Assembly (NCBI RefSeq): GCF_040686855.1
Contig: NZ_JBFBOG010000002.1
Span: forward strand, 62,001-126,000
Source of the DNA: Leifsonia sp040686855
Lineage (GTDB): Bacteria > Actinomycetota > Actinomycetes > Actinomycetales > Microbacteriaceae
Length of the DNA stretch: 64,000 nt
Direction of reading: 5' to 3'
Positions 40,227 through 48,594 of this stretch are shown piece after piece (the first letter of the stretch is position 1; every line of letters begins with the position of its first letter). The notes under the pieces are model-generated. The model saw only the letters and a program-made list of their open reading frames with translations, was not told where the DNA came from and made no database searches. A program made the translations under genes and the position numbers.

Positions 40227-41128
40227 TTCGCCAACGCCGATCCGACAGCATCCAGGTTGGATCGCATCCAGTCGATGTAGTGCTTGCCGGCGGGAAGCGT
40301 CTCGGTGACGGGGACGACCGGCACGCCGTTGCCCTTCGCCGCCGCGAGCACACGCTCTGTCTCGGCGCCGGTGGTCTGCTCGTTGTAGGCGAGCAGCTTC
40401 ACGCGGTGGCCGCTGAACAGCTCGAGCGTGTCCTTGAGCACGACAGGGGAGACGTCGTTCTCCTCCTCGATGGCTGCGCTGAACTTCTCGGGCGTCTTGT
40501 TGACCAGCCCGATCGCATCGAGCATGTAGAGCGGGACCGGTTCGGTGATCGCGACGCCCTCGCCGGCGTGGGCGGCCTTGAGCTTTGCCTCGTCGGCCTC
40601 GAGCGCGTCGAGCTTCTGGGTGAACGCGTCGGCGTTCGTCTCGAAGGTCGCCTTCTGGTCCGGGTCGACCTTCGACAGCGCGGCGACGAGGGCGTCCGTG
40701 AACTTCTGGATGGTGGGGAAGTCGTACCAGACGTGCTCGTTGAGCTCGCCGTCGGTCGCCGTCAGGCCCGAGAGCTCAACGACGTTCAGGACGGTCGTGC
40801 CGTCGTTCTTCGAGCCCGTGAGCAGGTTCTGCATGAAGTCGTCGTAGCCGCCGCCGTTCTCGATGACGATGTCGGCCTTCGAGACGGCGAGCTGATTCTG
40901 CGCGCTGGCCTCGAACGAGTGGGGATCCTGCGCGGGGTCGTCCATCAGCGAGGTGACGTGGATCGCGCCGCCGCCGATCGTCTCCGCGATATCGCCGTAC
41001 ACGTTGGTGCTCGCGACCACGCGGAGGGTGCCGTCGTCGGAGGCCGACGACGCAGAGGAGCATCCGGCGAGCGCGAGCGCGGTCGCCGCGGCGAGGGCCA
41101 GGGTGGAGACGAGGTAGCGCGTCTTCAT
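40223..41128 (-). CDS. znuA: Zinc-binding lipoprotein ZnuA
   Basis: This is the solute-binding protein of a cluster A-I metal importer. The 301-residue product has a lipoprotein signal ending LALAGC (Cys23), SVVASTNVYGDIAETIGGG-like RVVASTNVYGDIAETIGGG, and candidate metal ligands in DPHSFEASA, ELNEHVWYDFPT and a late GKHYIDWMR region. The His-rich loop of Gram-negative ZnuA is absent. It is the first gene of the operon. A Zur box lies about 80 bp upstream. Confidence 0.94.
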   Translation of the reverse strand: MKTRYLVSTLALAAATALALAGCSSASSASDDGTLRVVASTNVYGDIAETIGGGAIHVTSLMDDPAQDPHSFEASAQNQLAVSKADIVIENGGGYDDFMQNLLTGSKNDGTTVLNVVELSGLTATDGELNEHVWYDFPTIQKFTDALVAALSKVDPDQKATFETNADAFTQKLDALEADEAKLKAAHAGEGVAITEPVPLYMLDAIGLVNKTPEKFSAAIEEENDVSPVVLKDTLELFSGHRVKLLAYNEQTTGAETERVLAAAKGNGVPVVPVTETLPAGKHYIDWMRSNLDAVGSALAK

Positions 41129-41207
41129 GAAGGAGCCTGTCTAAGTCGCCGAAGCGACGTCAGAGGAAGCACCCGCGGACGCGGGCACCGGCTCACACTA
41201 CGTCTTA

Positions 41208-41224
41208 TTGAAAATGATTGTCAA
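41208..41224. promoter_or_regulatory. Zur box of the znuA-znuC-znuB-zur operon
   Basis: TTGAAAATGATTGTCAA is a 17-bp palindrome with one mismatch around G41216, matching the actinobacterial Zur box (TGAAAATGATTTTCA type). It lies 80 bp upstream of znuA and 2 bp beyond the last base of the pdhC stop codon. Confidence 0.88.
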
Positions 41225-41226
41225 AT

Positions 41227-42645
41227 TCAATCGAGCAGCAGCGCCGGCTCCTCGATGATGGACGCGACGTCCGCCAGGAAGCGGGAGGCGACGTCCCCGT
41301 CCACCACGCGGTGGTCGAACGACGCGCCGAGGGTCGTGACGAAGCGCGGACGCACCTCGCCGTCGACCACCCACGGCTTCTGCTTGATCGTCCCGAGGGC
41401 GACGATGCCGACCTCACCCGGGTTCAGGATGGGCGTGCCGGTGTCCATCCCGAACACGCCGATGTTCGTGACGGTGATGGTGCCGCCGTTCATGTCGGCC
41501 GGGGGCGTCTTGCCGTCACGCGCAGTCAGGGTCAGCTGCTCGAGGCTCCGGGCCAGCTCGAGCAGGGTCATGCCCTGCGCCTCCCTGATGTTCGGCACGA
41601 TGAGGCCGCGCGGGGTGGCGGCCGCGATGCCGAGGTTGACGTAGTGGCGGACGATGATCTCCTCGTCCGTCCACGTCGAGTTCACGGTGGGGTTGCGGCG
41701 AACGGCCCAGATGATCGCCTTCGCCATGATCAGCAGCGGCGACACCTTCACGCCGGCGAAGTCGGGCGAGTTCTTGAGCCGCTTGACGAACTCCATGGTG
41801 CGCGTCGCGTCCACGTCGACGAAGAGGCTCACGTGCGGAGCGCTGAAGGCGCTGGAGGTCATCGCGTTCGCGATCGCCTTGCGCACGCCCTTGACCGGGA
41901 TGCGGTCCTCGCGGTCGTCGGGCCACTCCGGCGTCTGGATGTTGCGGAACACGCTCGCCTGCGTGGCCTCGCGGAGCACGTCGTCGCGCGTGATGTCGCC
42001 GATCGGCCCGGTCGGGGTGACCAGAGCGAGGTCGACGCCGAGGTCCTTGGCGAGCTTGCGGATCGGCGGCTTGGCGATGACCGGGCCGGACGGACGCGCA
42101 GGCGCTGCCGACGGCTGCGCGGGCGCTGCGGCCGCGGAGGCGGGAGCGGCCTGGGGCGCGGGCGCGGCGGCCGGTGCCGCGGGCGCCGGCGGCTGGGCGA
42201 TGCTCCCGGAGAACGACACGGGGATGGACGCGGTGCCCGGGTGCGTCACCCGACGGCGGCGGCTCGCGCCGTGTCCGGCGGAGCCGTAGCCGACGAGAAC
42301 GGCGCCCGCCTTCGGCTCCTCCTCGTGCGAGACCGTCGCGGCGGCGTCCGCAGCGACCTCCTCGGCGGGCTCGGGCTCGGCCTGCGGCGCCCCAGCCGCC
42401 TGCGCACCGGCGGTGACGGTGAAGATCGGCGTGCCGACCTCGACGGTCTCACCCTCGGTGACGAGGAGTTCGCCGACGGTCCCCTCGAACGGCGACGGCA
42501 GTTCGACCAGCGACTTGGCCGTCTCGATCTCGACGATCACCTGGTTCACCGCGACCTGCTCGCCGGGCGCGACCTTCCACGAGACGATCTCCGCCTCGGT
42601 CAGGCCCTCGCCCACGTCGGGCAGGAGGAACTGGGACTCGCTCAT
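41227..42645 (-). CDS. pdhC: 2-oxoacid dehydrogenase E2, dihydrolipoamide acyltransferase
   Basis: E2 is the lipoyl-bearing core of pyruvate or branched-chain 2-oxoacid dehydrogenase complexes. The 472-residue product has one lipoyl domain (residues 1-78, lipoyl Lys44 in ETAKS), an Ala/Pro linker, an E3-binding domain (about 190-225; IRKLAKDLGVDLALV), and the catalytic domain with DHRVVDGD near the C-terminus. The ATG at 42645 gives the canonical MSESQFLLPDVGEGLTEAEI start; a long upstream frame is antisense noise. Whether pyruvate or branched-chain substrates are used cannot be decided from the sequence alone. Confidence 0.92.
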   Translation of the reverse strand: MSESQFLLPDVGEGLTEAEIVSWKVAPGEQVAVNQVIVEIETAKSLVELPSPFEGTVGELLVTEGETVEVGTPIFTVTAGAQAAGAPQAEPEPAEEVAADAAATVSHEEEPKAGAVLVGYGSAGHGASRRRRVTHPGTASIPVSFSGSIAQPPAPAAPAAAPAPQAAPASAAAAPAQPSAAPARPSGPVIAKPPIRKLAKDLGVDLALVTPTGPIGDITRDDVLREATQASVFRNIQTPEWPDDREDRIPVKGVRKAIANAMTSSAFSAPHVSLFVDVDATRTMEFVKRLKNSPDFAGVKVSPLLIMAKAIIWAVRRNPTVNSTWTDEEIIVRHYVNLGIAAATPRGLIVPNIREAQGMTLLELARSLEQLTLTARDGKTPPADMNGGTITVTNIGVFGMDTGTPILNPGEVGIVALGTIKQKPWVVDGEVRPRFVTTLGASFDHRVVDGDVASRFLADVASIIEEPALLLD

Positions 42646-42689
42646 GTGCGACTTCTCTCTGTCAGGGGCGCCCGGATCGGGGCGCGGCG

Positions 42690-44066
42690 TCAGTACGCCA
42701 GCGCCCGGTCGACGGCCTCGAGGATGCGGTCGGCGTCGGGGAGGTAGAGCTCCTCCAGCTTCGCCGGCGGGAAGGGGACGTCGAACCCGGAGACGCGCAG
42801 CACCGGCGCCTCCAGCGAGTAGAACGCCTTCTCGGTGACGGTGGCCGCGACCTCGGACGCGACCGAGACGTTGCCCGGCGCCTCCTGCGCGATGATCAGG
42901 CGGCCGGTCTTCTGCACGGAGGCGACGACGGGCCCGTAGTCGACGGGGGAGAGCGAACGGAGGTCGACGACCTCGAGGCTGCGCCCCTCCTCGGCGGCGA
43001 GCTCGGCCGCACGGAGCGCGACGCTCACCATGCCCGCCCACGCGACGATGGTCGCGTCGGTTCCGGTGCGGACCACGCGGCTCGCGTGCAGCGGCGTCGG
43101 GTTCTCGTGGAGGTCGACCTCGCCCTTGGGCCAGTAGCGGCTCATCGGCTCGAAGAAGATCACCGGGTCGTCGGACCGGATGGCCTCCTGGATCATCCAG
43201 TACGCGTCGTGCGGCGTCGACGGGGCCACGATGCGCAAGCCGGCGGTGTGCGCGAAGTACGCCTCCGGAGCTTCCTGGTGGTGCTCGACCGCGCCGATGT
43301 GCCCGCCGTGCGGGATGCGGATGACCACCGGGAACGGCAGGCGGCCGTTGTGCCGGTTGGTCATCTTGGCGAGCTGCGTGGTGATCTGGTCGAAGCCGGG
43401 GAAGACGAATCCGTTGAACTGGATCTCCAGCACCGGACGGTATCCGCGCATCGCGAGGCCGATCGCGGTGCCGACGATGCCGGCCTCGGCGAGCGGGGTG
43501 TCGATGACGCGCTGCGGCCCGAACTCCTGCTGCAGACCTTCGGTCACGCGGAAGACGCCGCCGAGCGGACCCACGTCCTCGCCCAGGATGAGCACCTTCG
43601 GGTCGTCGGCGAGCGCGCGGCGCAGGCCGGCGTTGAGCGCCTTGACCATCGGGAGTGACTGGATGCGCGGCTCCGGAAGCGCGTCGGCGGCCGCCTCGGG
43701 CGCCTCCGGCGACTCGGTGCTGTCATGCTCGGCCGCAGCGGACTCAGCGCCCACCTCGGCAGACGCCTGGGCGTCGCCGTGAGCCGTCGCAGCGCCTCCT
43801 GCGGGCGCTTCCGCGGCGTTCTCGCTCGCCTCGGCGATCTCCGCCGCTTCGTCGTCGATCACGAACTCACGCGTCCACTCCTGCTCGGCTACGTGCTCCT
43901 CGAGCACGCGCGAGCCGGGCTCGCTCTCGATGATCTCGACCACGTCGATCGCCTGAGTGTCGAGCGAGGTGCTGTCGATGGACGACTCGCTCGCGTCGTG
44001 CGCGTCCGGCTGGCCCTCGATCAATTCGGCCTCCACGTACTCCGCGTCGCTTCTCACGTCGCTCAT
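42690..44066 (-). CDS. pdhB: 2-oxoacid dehydrogenase E1 beta with long acidic N-terminal extension
   Basis: E1 beta pairs with E1 alpha for thiamine-diphosphate-dependent decarboxylation. The E1 beta core begins near residue 137 (SLPMVKALNAGLRRALADDP) and includes EDVGPLGGVFRVTEGLQ, GVVGTAIGLAMRG-like IVGTAIGLAMRGYRPV and SLEVVDLRSLSPVDY. The first about 135 residues are Asp/Glu/Ala-rich, likely disordered, and unlike the usual 325-residue protein. The start at 44066 is supported by a 4-bp ATGA overlap with the E1 alpha stop, so the extension is probably translated. Confidence 0.9.
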   Translation of the reverse strand: MSDVRSDAEYVEAELIEGQPDAHDASESSIDSTSLDTQAIDVVEIIESEPGSRVLEEHVAEQEWTREFVIDDEAAEIAEASENAAEAPAGGAATAHGDAQASAEVGAESAAAEHDSTESPEAPEAAADALPEPRIQSLPMVKALNAGLRRALADDPKVLILGEDVGPLGGVFRVTEGLQQEFGPQRVIDTPLAEAGIVGTAIGLAMRGYRPVLEIQFNGFVFPGFDQITTQLAKMTNRHNGRLPFPVVIRIPHGGHIGAVEHHQEAPEAYFAHTAGLRIVAPSTPHDAYWMIQEAIRSDDPVIFFEPMSRYWPKGEVDLHENPTPLHASRVVRTGTDATIVAWAGMVSVALRAAELAAEEGRSLEVVDLRSLSPVDYGPVVASVQKTGRLIIAQEAPGNVSVASEVAATVTEKAFYSLEAPVLRVSGFDVPFPPAKLEELYLPDADRILEAVDRALAY

Positions 44067-45202
44067 GCGTCACCTCCGAACGACGCTTCGTAGTCCTCGA
44101 GCCAGCGCCGCTGCTCCTCCGTCACGGGATGCGGCTCACTGTAGACGTGCTCGAACATCGATGCGACAGACGGCGTCCCGAGCTGCAGCGTGCGGCGGCG
44201 GACGTCGGCGGCGAGATCGGCGGCTTCCTCGTTCGCGCTGTCGAAGAACGCCTGCCCGACGCCCTGCTGTTCGAGGAACACCCGGAAGCGCACGATCGGG
44301 TCGCGCTCGGCCCAGTAGGCCTCTTCGTCGGCGGTCCGGTACTTGGTCGGGTCGTCGCTCGACGTGTGAGCGCCCATCCGGTAGGTCAGCGCCTCGATCA
44401 TGCTCGGGCCCTCGCCGTTTCGGGCGTCGTCCAGGTGCTTCGCGGTCACCGCGTAGGCGGCGAGCACGTCGTTGCCGTCGATCTGCACGCCCGGGATGCC
44501 GAAGCCGCTCGAACGCAGATAGAGGGGAGTGCGGGACTGCGTGCTGACCGGCACCGAGATGGCCCAGTGGTTGTTCTGCAGGAAGAAGACCTGCGGGGTC
44601 TGGTAGCTCGCCGCGAAGACGAACGCCTCGCTCACATCGCCCTGGCTGGTGGCGCCGTCGCCGAAGTAGACGATGGCGGCGGAGTCGCGGGTGTCGTCGC
44701 CGGTACCGACCGCGCCGTCGAACTTCATGCCCATCGCGTAGCCGGTCGCGTGCAGCGTCTGGGAGCCGATCACGAGCGTGTAGAGGTGGAAGTTGCCCAC
44801 CGCAGGATCGGTCGGGTCCCAGCCGCCGTGGGTGACGCCACGCAGGAGCTCGATGATGCCGACCGGGTCGATCCCGCGGATCATGCCGATGACGTGCTCG
44901 CGGTACGACGGGAAGAGGTGGTCCTGCGGCTTCGCCGCGTGGGCGGAGCCGACCTGCGCACCCTCCTGGCCGTGGCTCGGAACCCAGAGCCCGAGCTGGC
45001 CCTGCCGCTGGAGGTTGGCCGCCTCGTGGTCGAAGGTTCGCACGCGCACCATGTCGCGGTAGAAGCGCCGGTAGTCGTTCTCGTCGAGTCGCTCCAGGTA
45101 GGGGAGGTACTCGGCCGACGTCTCGCTCGGCTGGAAACGGCCGTCAGCGGTGAGCAGCTGGACCGTGTTCGCCGGGCGCGGGATCTCGTTCGTCGCAACC
45201 AC
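44063..45202 (-). CDS. pdhA: 2-oxoacid dehydrogenase E1 alpha
   Basis: The 379-residue product has the E1 alpha fold, with FYRDMVRVRTFDHEAANLQR, WVPSHGQEGAQVG, and the thiamine-diphosphate motif GDGATSQGDVSEAF through FLQNNHWAIS (about residues 165-200). The GTG at 45202 lies 4 nt after the hisC stop and 6 nt after a TAGGTT hexamer. It may therefore be read both from the hisC transcript and from a leaderless promoter inside the end of hisC. It overlaps the E1 beta start by 4 bp. Confidence 0.92.
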   Translation of the reverse strand: MVATNEIPRPANTVQLLTADGRFQPSETSAEYLPYLERLDENDYRRFYRDMVRVRTFDHEAANLQRQGQLGLWVPSHGQEGAQVGSAHAAKPQDHLFPSYREHVIGMIRGIDPVGIIELLRGVTHGGWDPTDPAVGNFHLYTLVIGSQTLHATGYAMGMKFDGAVGTGDDTRDSAAIVYFGDGATSQGDVSEAFVFAASYQTPQVFFLQNNHWAISVPVSTQSRTPLYLRSSGFGIPGVQIDGNDVLAAYAVTAKHLDDARNGEGPSMIEALTYRMGAHTSSDDPTKYRTADEEAYWAERDPIVRFRVFLEQQGVGQAFFDSANEEAADLAADVRRRTLQLGTPSVASMFEHVYSEPHPVTEEQRRWLEDYEASFGGDA

Positions 45203-45206
45203 CGTT

Positions 45207-46316
45207 CTAACCTAACCGCTTGCCTGGGTGCCCATTTGGTAGGTTCCGCACAATATCCCCGGCGACCTGGAGGAGTTTTTCCACAGACTCCTCTTCGCCG
45301 ACACTGATGCGGATGCCCTCGGGCGGGAACGCACGGACCGTCAGTCCGGCGTCGAAGAACGCGTCGTTCGCGGCAGCCGTCTGCTCGCCCGTGGCCAGCC
45401 AGACGAAGTTGCCCTGCGCCACCGGCACATTCCAGCCCTGCTCGATCAGGGCGTCGCGGAGACGGTCGCGCAGCATGGCGATGCGAGCCACGCGCTCCAT
45501 GAGCTCGTCCTCAGCGTCGATGGACGCGAGCGCGGCCACACGCGCAGCGTCGGTCACCGAGAGCGGGATGGCGGCCGAGCGGGCGGCGTCGAGCACCGCG
45601 GCGGGCCCCACCGCATAGCCGACCCGCAGCGCCGCCAGACCGTAGGCCTTGGAGAACGTGCGGAGCACGACGAGGTTGGGGTACCGCGAGAGCAGGGGGA
45701 TGCCGTCGACCGCGTCGTCGTCGGTGACGAACTCGTAGTAGGCCTCGTCGAGCAGCACCAGGAGGTCGGAGGGCACGCGCGCCATGAACGCCTCGAACTC
45801 CGCCCCGGTCACCACCGTGCCGGTCGGATTGTTGGGCGAGCACACGATGACCACACGCGTGCGGTCGGTGATGGCGTCGGCCATCGCCTCCAGCTCGTGG
45901 CTGCCGTCGGCGCGGACGGGCACCTGCACGCTCGTCGCGCCCGACACCGTGACCAGCCCCGGATACGCCTCGAACGACCGCCAGGCGTAGACGACCTCGT
46001 CGCCCACGCCAGCCGCCGCCGCGATCAGCTGCGCGAGCAGGGCGACCGATCCGCTCCCGAGGTGGACCTCGTCGACGCCGACGCCGTGGCGCTCGGCCAG
46101 CCGCGCGCGCAGGTCGCCTCCTGTGGCGTTGGGATAGCGGTTCAGCTCCCGGAGGGTCGCCGCCACAGCGTCCACCACCGACGGGAGCGGCGGGTACGGG
46201 TTCTCGTTGCTCGACAGCTTGAAGCCGTCGGCCGGCGCCGGTCGTCCCTGCTTGTAAGGCGGGACGCTGACGATCTCCGGGCGGAGCTTCACGCCGAGCG
46301 TGTCTTCGGAACTCAC
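45207..46316 (-). CDS. hisC: Histidinol-phosphate / aromatic amino acid aminotransferase
   Basis: The 369-residue class-II PLP aminotransferase has KLSSNENPYPPLPSVVDAV (about residues 33-51), VVIVCSPNNPTGTVVTGAEF, and the PLP-lysine region RTFSKAYGLAALRVGYAVG (about 220-238). HisC and the aromatic transaminase Pat share this pattern. Since it lies next to a 2-oxoacid dehydrogenase and away from his genes, an aromatic role is equally possible. The GTG at 46316 follows TAAGTT by 6 nt, suggesting leaderless translation. Confidence 0.87.
   Translation of the reverse strand: MSSEDTLGVKLRPEIVSVPPYKQGRPAPADGFKLSSNENPYPPLPSVVDAVAATLRELNRYPNATGGDLRARLAERHGVGVDEVHLGSGSVALLAQLIAAAAGVGDEVVYAWRSFEAYPGLVTVSGATSVQVPVRADGSHELEAMADAITDRTRVVIVCSPNNPTGTVVTGAEFEAFMARVPSDLLVLLDEAYYEFVTDDDAVDGIPLLSRYPNLVVLRTFSKAYGLAALRVGYAVGPAAVLDAARSAAIPLSVTDAARVAALASIDAEDELMERVARIAMLRDRLRDALIEQGWNVPVAQGNFVWLATGEQTAAANDAFFDAGLTVRAFPPEGIRISVGEEESVEKLLQVAGDIVRNLPNGHPGKRLG
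45209..45214 (-). promoter_or_regulatory. Candidate -10 of leaderless pdhA transcript
   Basis: TAGGTT (45214-45209, minus strand) overlaps the hisC stop codon and lies 6 nt before the pdhA GTG. Confidence 0.5.
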
Positions 46317-46322
46317 AGACCC

Positions 46323-46328
46323 AACTTA
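46323..46328 (-). promoter_or_regulatory. -10 hexamer of leaderless hisC
   Basis: TAAGTT (46328-46323, minus strand), 6 nt, then GTG at 46316. No Shine-Dalgarno sequence is present. Confidence 0.6.
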
Positions 46329-46407
46329 GCCGCGCCCGCATACCCCGAGGGGAATTACCCGGATCTGTGCATACCGCCACCCCTGTACCCCCGCCTGGTA
46401 GCCCTGC

Positions 46408-46413
46408 CAGGAT
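46408..46413 (+). promoter_or_regulatory. Candidate -10 of leaderless gene at 46420
   Basis: CAGGAT lies 6 nt before the ATG at 46420. The first base departs from TANNNT. An earlier in-frame ATG at 46414 would fall directly on the spacer. Confidence 0.45.
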
Positions 46414-46419
46414 ATGGGC

Positions 46420-46806
46420 ATGCGATTCCTGCTCAGACTGATCATCAACGCTGTCGCCCTGTGGCTCACGACGCTGATCGTCAGCGGCGTCACCGTGAAG
46501 CCCTACGCGCCCGACACCACTGCCCTCGTGCTCACGTACCTGCTGGTCGCCCTGATCTTCGGTGTGGTCAACGCGATCGTCGGCACGGTCATCCGCGTCG
46601 TCGCGTTCCCGCTGTACATCCTGACGCTGGGCTTGATCTCGCTGCTCGTCAACGCCTTCCTCCTGTTCATCGTGTCTTGGATCAGCGACGCCATCGGATT
46701 CGGGCTGCACATCGACGGCTTCTGGTCCGGCATCCTCGGCGCGCTCGTCCTCGGCATCATCGCGTGGCTGCTCGGGCTGATCTTCCGTCCCGCCCGCCGG
46801 GACTGA
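46420..46806 (+). CDS. Holin-superfamily IV (phage_holin_4_2) membrane protein
   Basis: The 128-residue protein has four membrane helices with GVTVKPYAPDTTALVLTYLL and the conserved FPLYILTLGLISLLVNAFLL segment. This is a widespread chromosomal family named after phage holins, but there is no phage context here. The start at 46420 was chosen for its 6-nt distance to CAGGAT. The ATG at 46414 adds two residues. The function is unknown. Confidence 0.85.
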   Translation: MRFLLRLIINAVALWLTTLIVSGVTVKPYAPDTTALVLTYLLVALIFGVVNAIVGTVIRVVAFPLYILTLGLISLLVNAFLLFIVSWISDAIGFGLHIDGFWSGILGALVLGIIAWLLGLIFRPARRD

Positions 46807-46875
46807 GGTCCGCGGCCCGCTCGCGCGTGCGGGAGAATGGTGGGGTACCCGCCGCCTGATCCCGCGAGGAGCACC

Positions 46876-48255
46876 ATGTCCGCCCTGCCTCCCCAGCCGC
46901 TCAGCCCGCTCGACGGCCGCTACCGCTCCGCCGTCCTCGGACTCGGCGACCACCTCTCCGAGGCCGGTCTGAACCGCGCCCGCGTGCAGGTCGAGGTGGA
47001 GTGGCTGATCTACCTGACCGAGCACCGGATGTTCGGATCCTCGCCCCTGACCGGCGAGCAGAAGCAGGACCTCCGCGCCCTGGCCGACGACTTCGGCCAG
47101 CCCGAGATCGACCGTCTGGCCGAGCTCGAGGCGACCACGCGGCACGACGTCAAGGCCGTCGAGTACCTGGTGCGCGAGCGCCTGCACGCACTGGGGCTCG
47201 ACCACATCGCCGAGCTGACGCACTTCGCGGCCACCAGCGAGGACATCAACAACCTGTCGTACGCGCTGACGGTGAGCGCCGCGGTGCGCGAGAACTGGCT
47301 CCCGAAGTTCCGTGCCGTCATCGGCGAGCTGCGAGCCCAGGCGAAGCAGTACCGCGACGACGCCATGCTCGCCCGCACGCACGGCCAGCCGGCGACGCCG
47401 ACCACCATGGGCAAGGAGCTCGCGGTCTTCGTCCACCGGCTGGAGCGCGTCCGCGCCCAGATCGAGGCCGGAGTCCACCTCGGCAAGTTCAGCGGCGCCA
47501 CCGGTACGTTCGCCGCCCACCTGGTCGCCGACCCGGACGCCGACTGGCCCCGCATCTCGCGCGAGTTCGTCGAAAGCCTGGGCCTCGACTGGAACCCGCT
47601 GACGACGCAGATCGAGTCCCACGACTGGCAGGCGGAGCTGTACGCGCGCATCTCGCACGCCAACCGCATCCTGCACAACCTGTGCACCGACATCTGGACG
47701 TACATCTCGCTGGGTTACTTCCGTCAGGTGCCCGAGCCGGGCGCGACCGGCTCCTCGACCATGCCGCACAAGGTGAATCCCATCCGGTTCGAGAACGCGG
47801 AGGCCAACCTCGAGCTGTCGAGCGCCGTTCTCGACTCGCTCGCCGCCACGCTCGTGACGAGCCGGCTGCAGCGCGACCTGACCGACTCGACCACGCAGCG
47901 CAACATCGGCGTTGGCCTCGGCCACTCCCTCCTCGCGCTGGACAACATCGAGCGGGGCCTGGGCCAGATCGCCATCGACCGGACCGCTCTGGCGGACGAC
48001 CTCGACGCCAACTGGGAAGTGCTCGCCGAGGCCATCCAGACGGTGATCCGCGCGGAGGTGACCGCCGGCCGCTCGACGATCTCCGACCCGTACGCGCTGC
48101 TCAAGGAGCTGACGCGCGGCAAGCGGGTGGACCACGCGGCGCTCACCGAGTTCGTGCAGGGGCTGGAGATCGGCCAGGCGGCGAAGAACCGCCTTCTTGC
48201 GCTCACGCCCGCCGGATACGTCGGGCTCGCCTCGGAGCTGGTCGACTACCTGTAG
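46876..48255 (+). CDS. purB: Adenylosuccinate lyase
   Basis: PurB catalyses two fumarate-releasing steps in purine synthesis. The 459-residue product has the N-terminal PLSPLDGRYRSAVLGLGDHL, THFAATSEDINNLSYALT and the fumarase-superfamily signature GSSTMPHKVNP (about residues 292-302). The bacterial E. coli-like long type is evident from its length. The ATG at 46876 has GAGGAGC upstream. The longer open frame adds 13 unlikely residues. Confidence 0.96.
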   Translation: MSALPPQPLSPLDGRYRSAVLGLGDHLSEAGLNRARVQVEVEWLIYLTEHRMFGSSPLTGEQKQDLRALADDFGQPEIDRLAELEATTRHDVKAVEYLVRERLHALGLDHIAELTHFAATSEDINNLSYALTVSAAVRENWLPKFRAVIGELRAQAKQYRDDAMLARTHGQPATPTTMGKELAVFVHRLERVRAQIEAGVHLGKFSGATGTFAAHLVADPDADWPRISREFVESLGLDWNPLTTQIESHDWQAELYARISHANRILHNLCTDIWTYISLGYFRQVPEPGATGSSTMPHKVNPIRFENAEANLELSSAVLDSLAATLVTSRLQRDLTDSTTQRNIGVGLGHSLLALDNIERGLGQIAIDRTALADDLDANWEVLAEAIQTVIRAEVTAGRSTISDPYALLKELTRGKRVDHAALTEFVQGLEIGQAAKNRLLALTPAGYVGLASELVDYL

Positions 48256-48261
48256 CCGAGG

Positions 48262-48594
48262 TCAGTGGCCGCGCGGGCGGTCGTCCCCATCGGGACGGGC
48301 CTGCGCGGCTTTGGCGCGCGCCTCGGCGTCCTGCTCGTGGATGTCCTCCACCTCGGCCTCGGTCGGCTTGAACGCGAGCGCGAACAGCGCCAGCAGTACG
48401 AGCGCCACGATGAACGTCACGCCGAAGGCGACCCCGGCGAGCACGAACTCGCGCGTCGCGATCAGGACGATCAGGCCGACGAACACGGCGAGACCGGCCG
48501 AGATGGCGAGCAGTTCGACCGGCAGGAAGCGGTCGCGGCGGGTGGGCTGCAGGTTCTGGGTCACTCGGGGGTCTTTCTTGTCGCGCGAGGTCAC
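48262..48594 (-). CDS. Small membrane protein of unknown function
   Basis: The 110-residue protein has two membrane helices (about residues 25-45 and 50-72) between charged ends and a C-terminal Glu/Ala/Asp-rich tail (FKPTEAEVEDIHEQDAEARA). No family is recognised. The GTG at 48594 overlaps the stop of the upstream DUF308 gene as GTGA, so the two are coupled. It converges with purB, with 6 bp between stops. Confidence 0.75.
   Translation of the reverse strand: MTSRDKKDPRVTQNLQPTRRDRFLPVELLAISAGLAVFVGLIVLIATREFVLAGVAFGVTFIVALVLLALFALAFKPTEAEVEDIHEQDAEARAKAAQARPDGDDRPRGH

Noticed and set aside
46420..46806. Holin-like gene as a sign of prophage
   Set aside because: The family is common on chromosomes, and no integrase, capsid, tail or lysin gene lies nearby.
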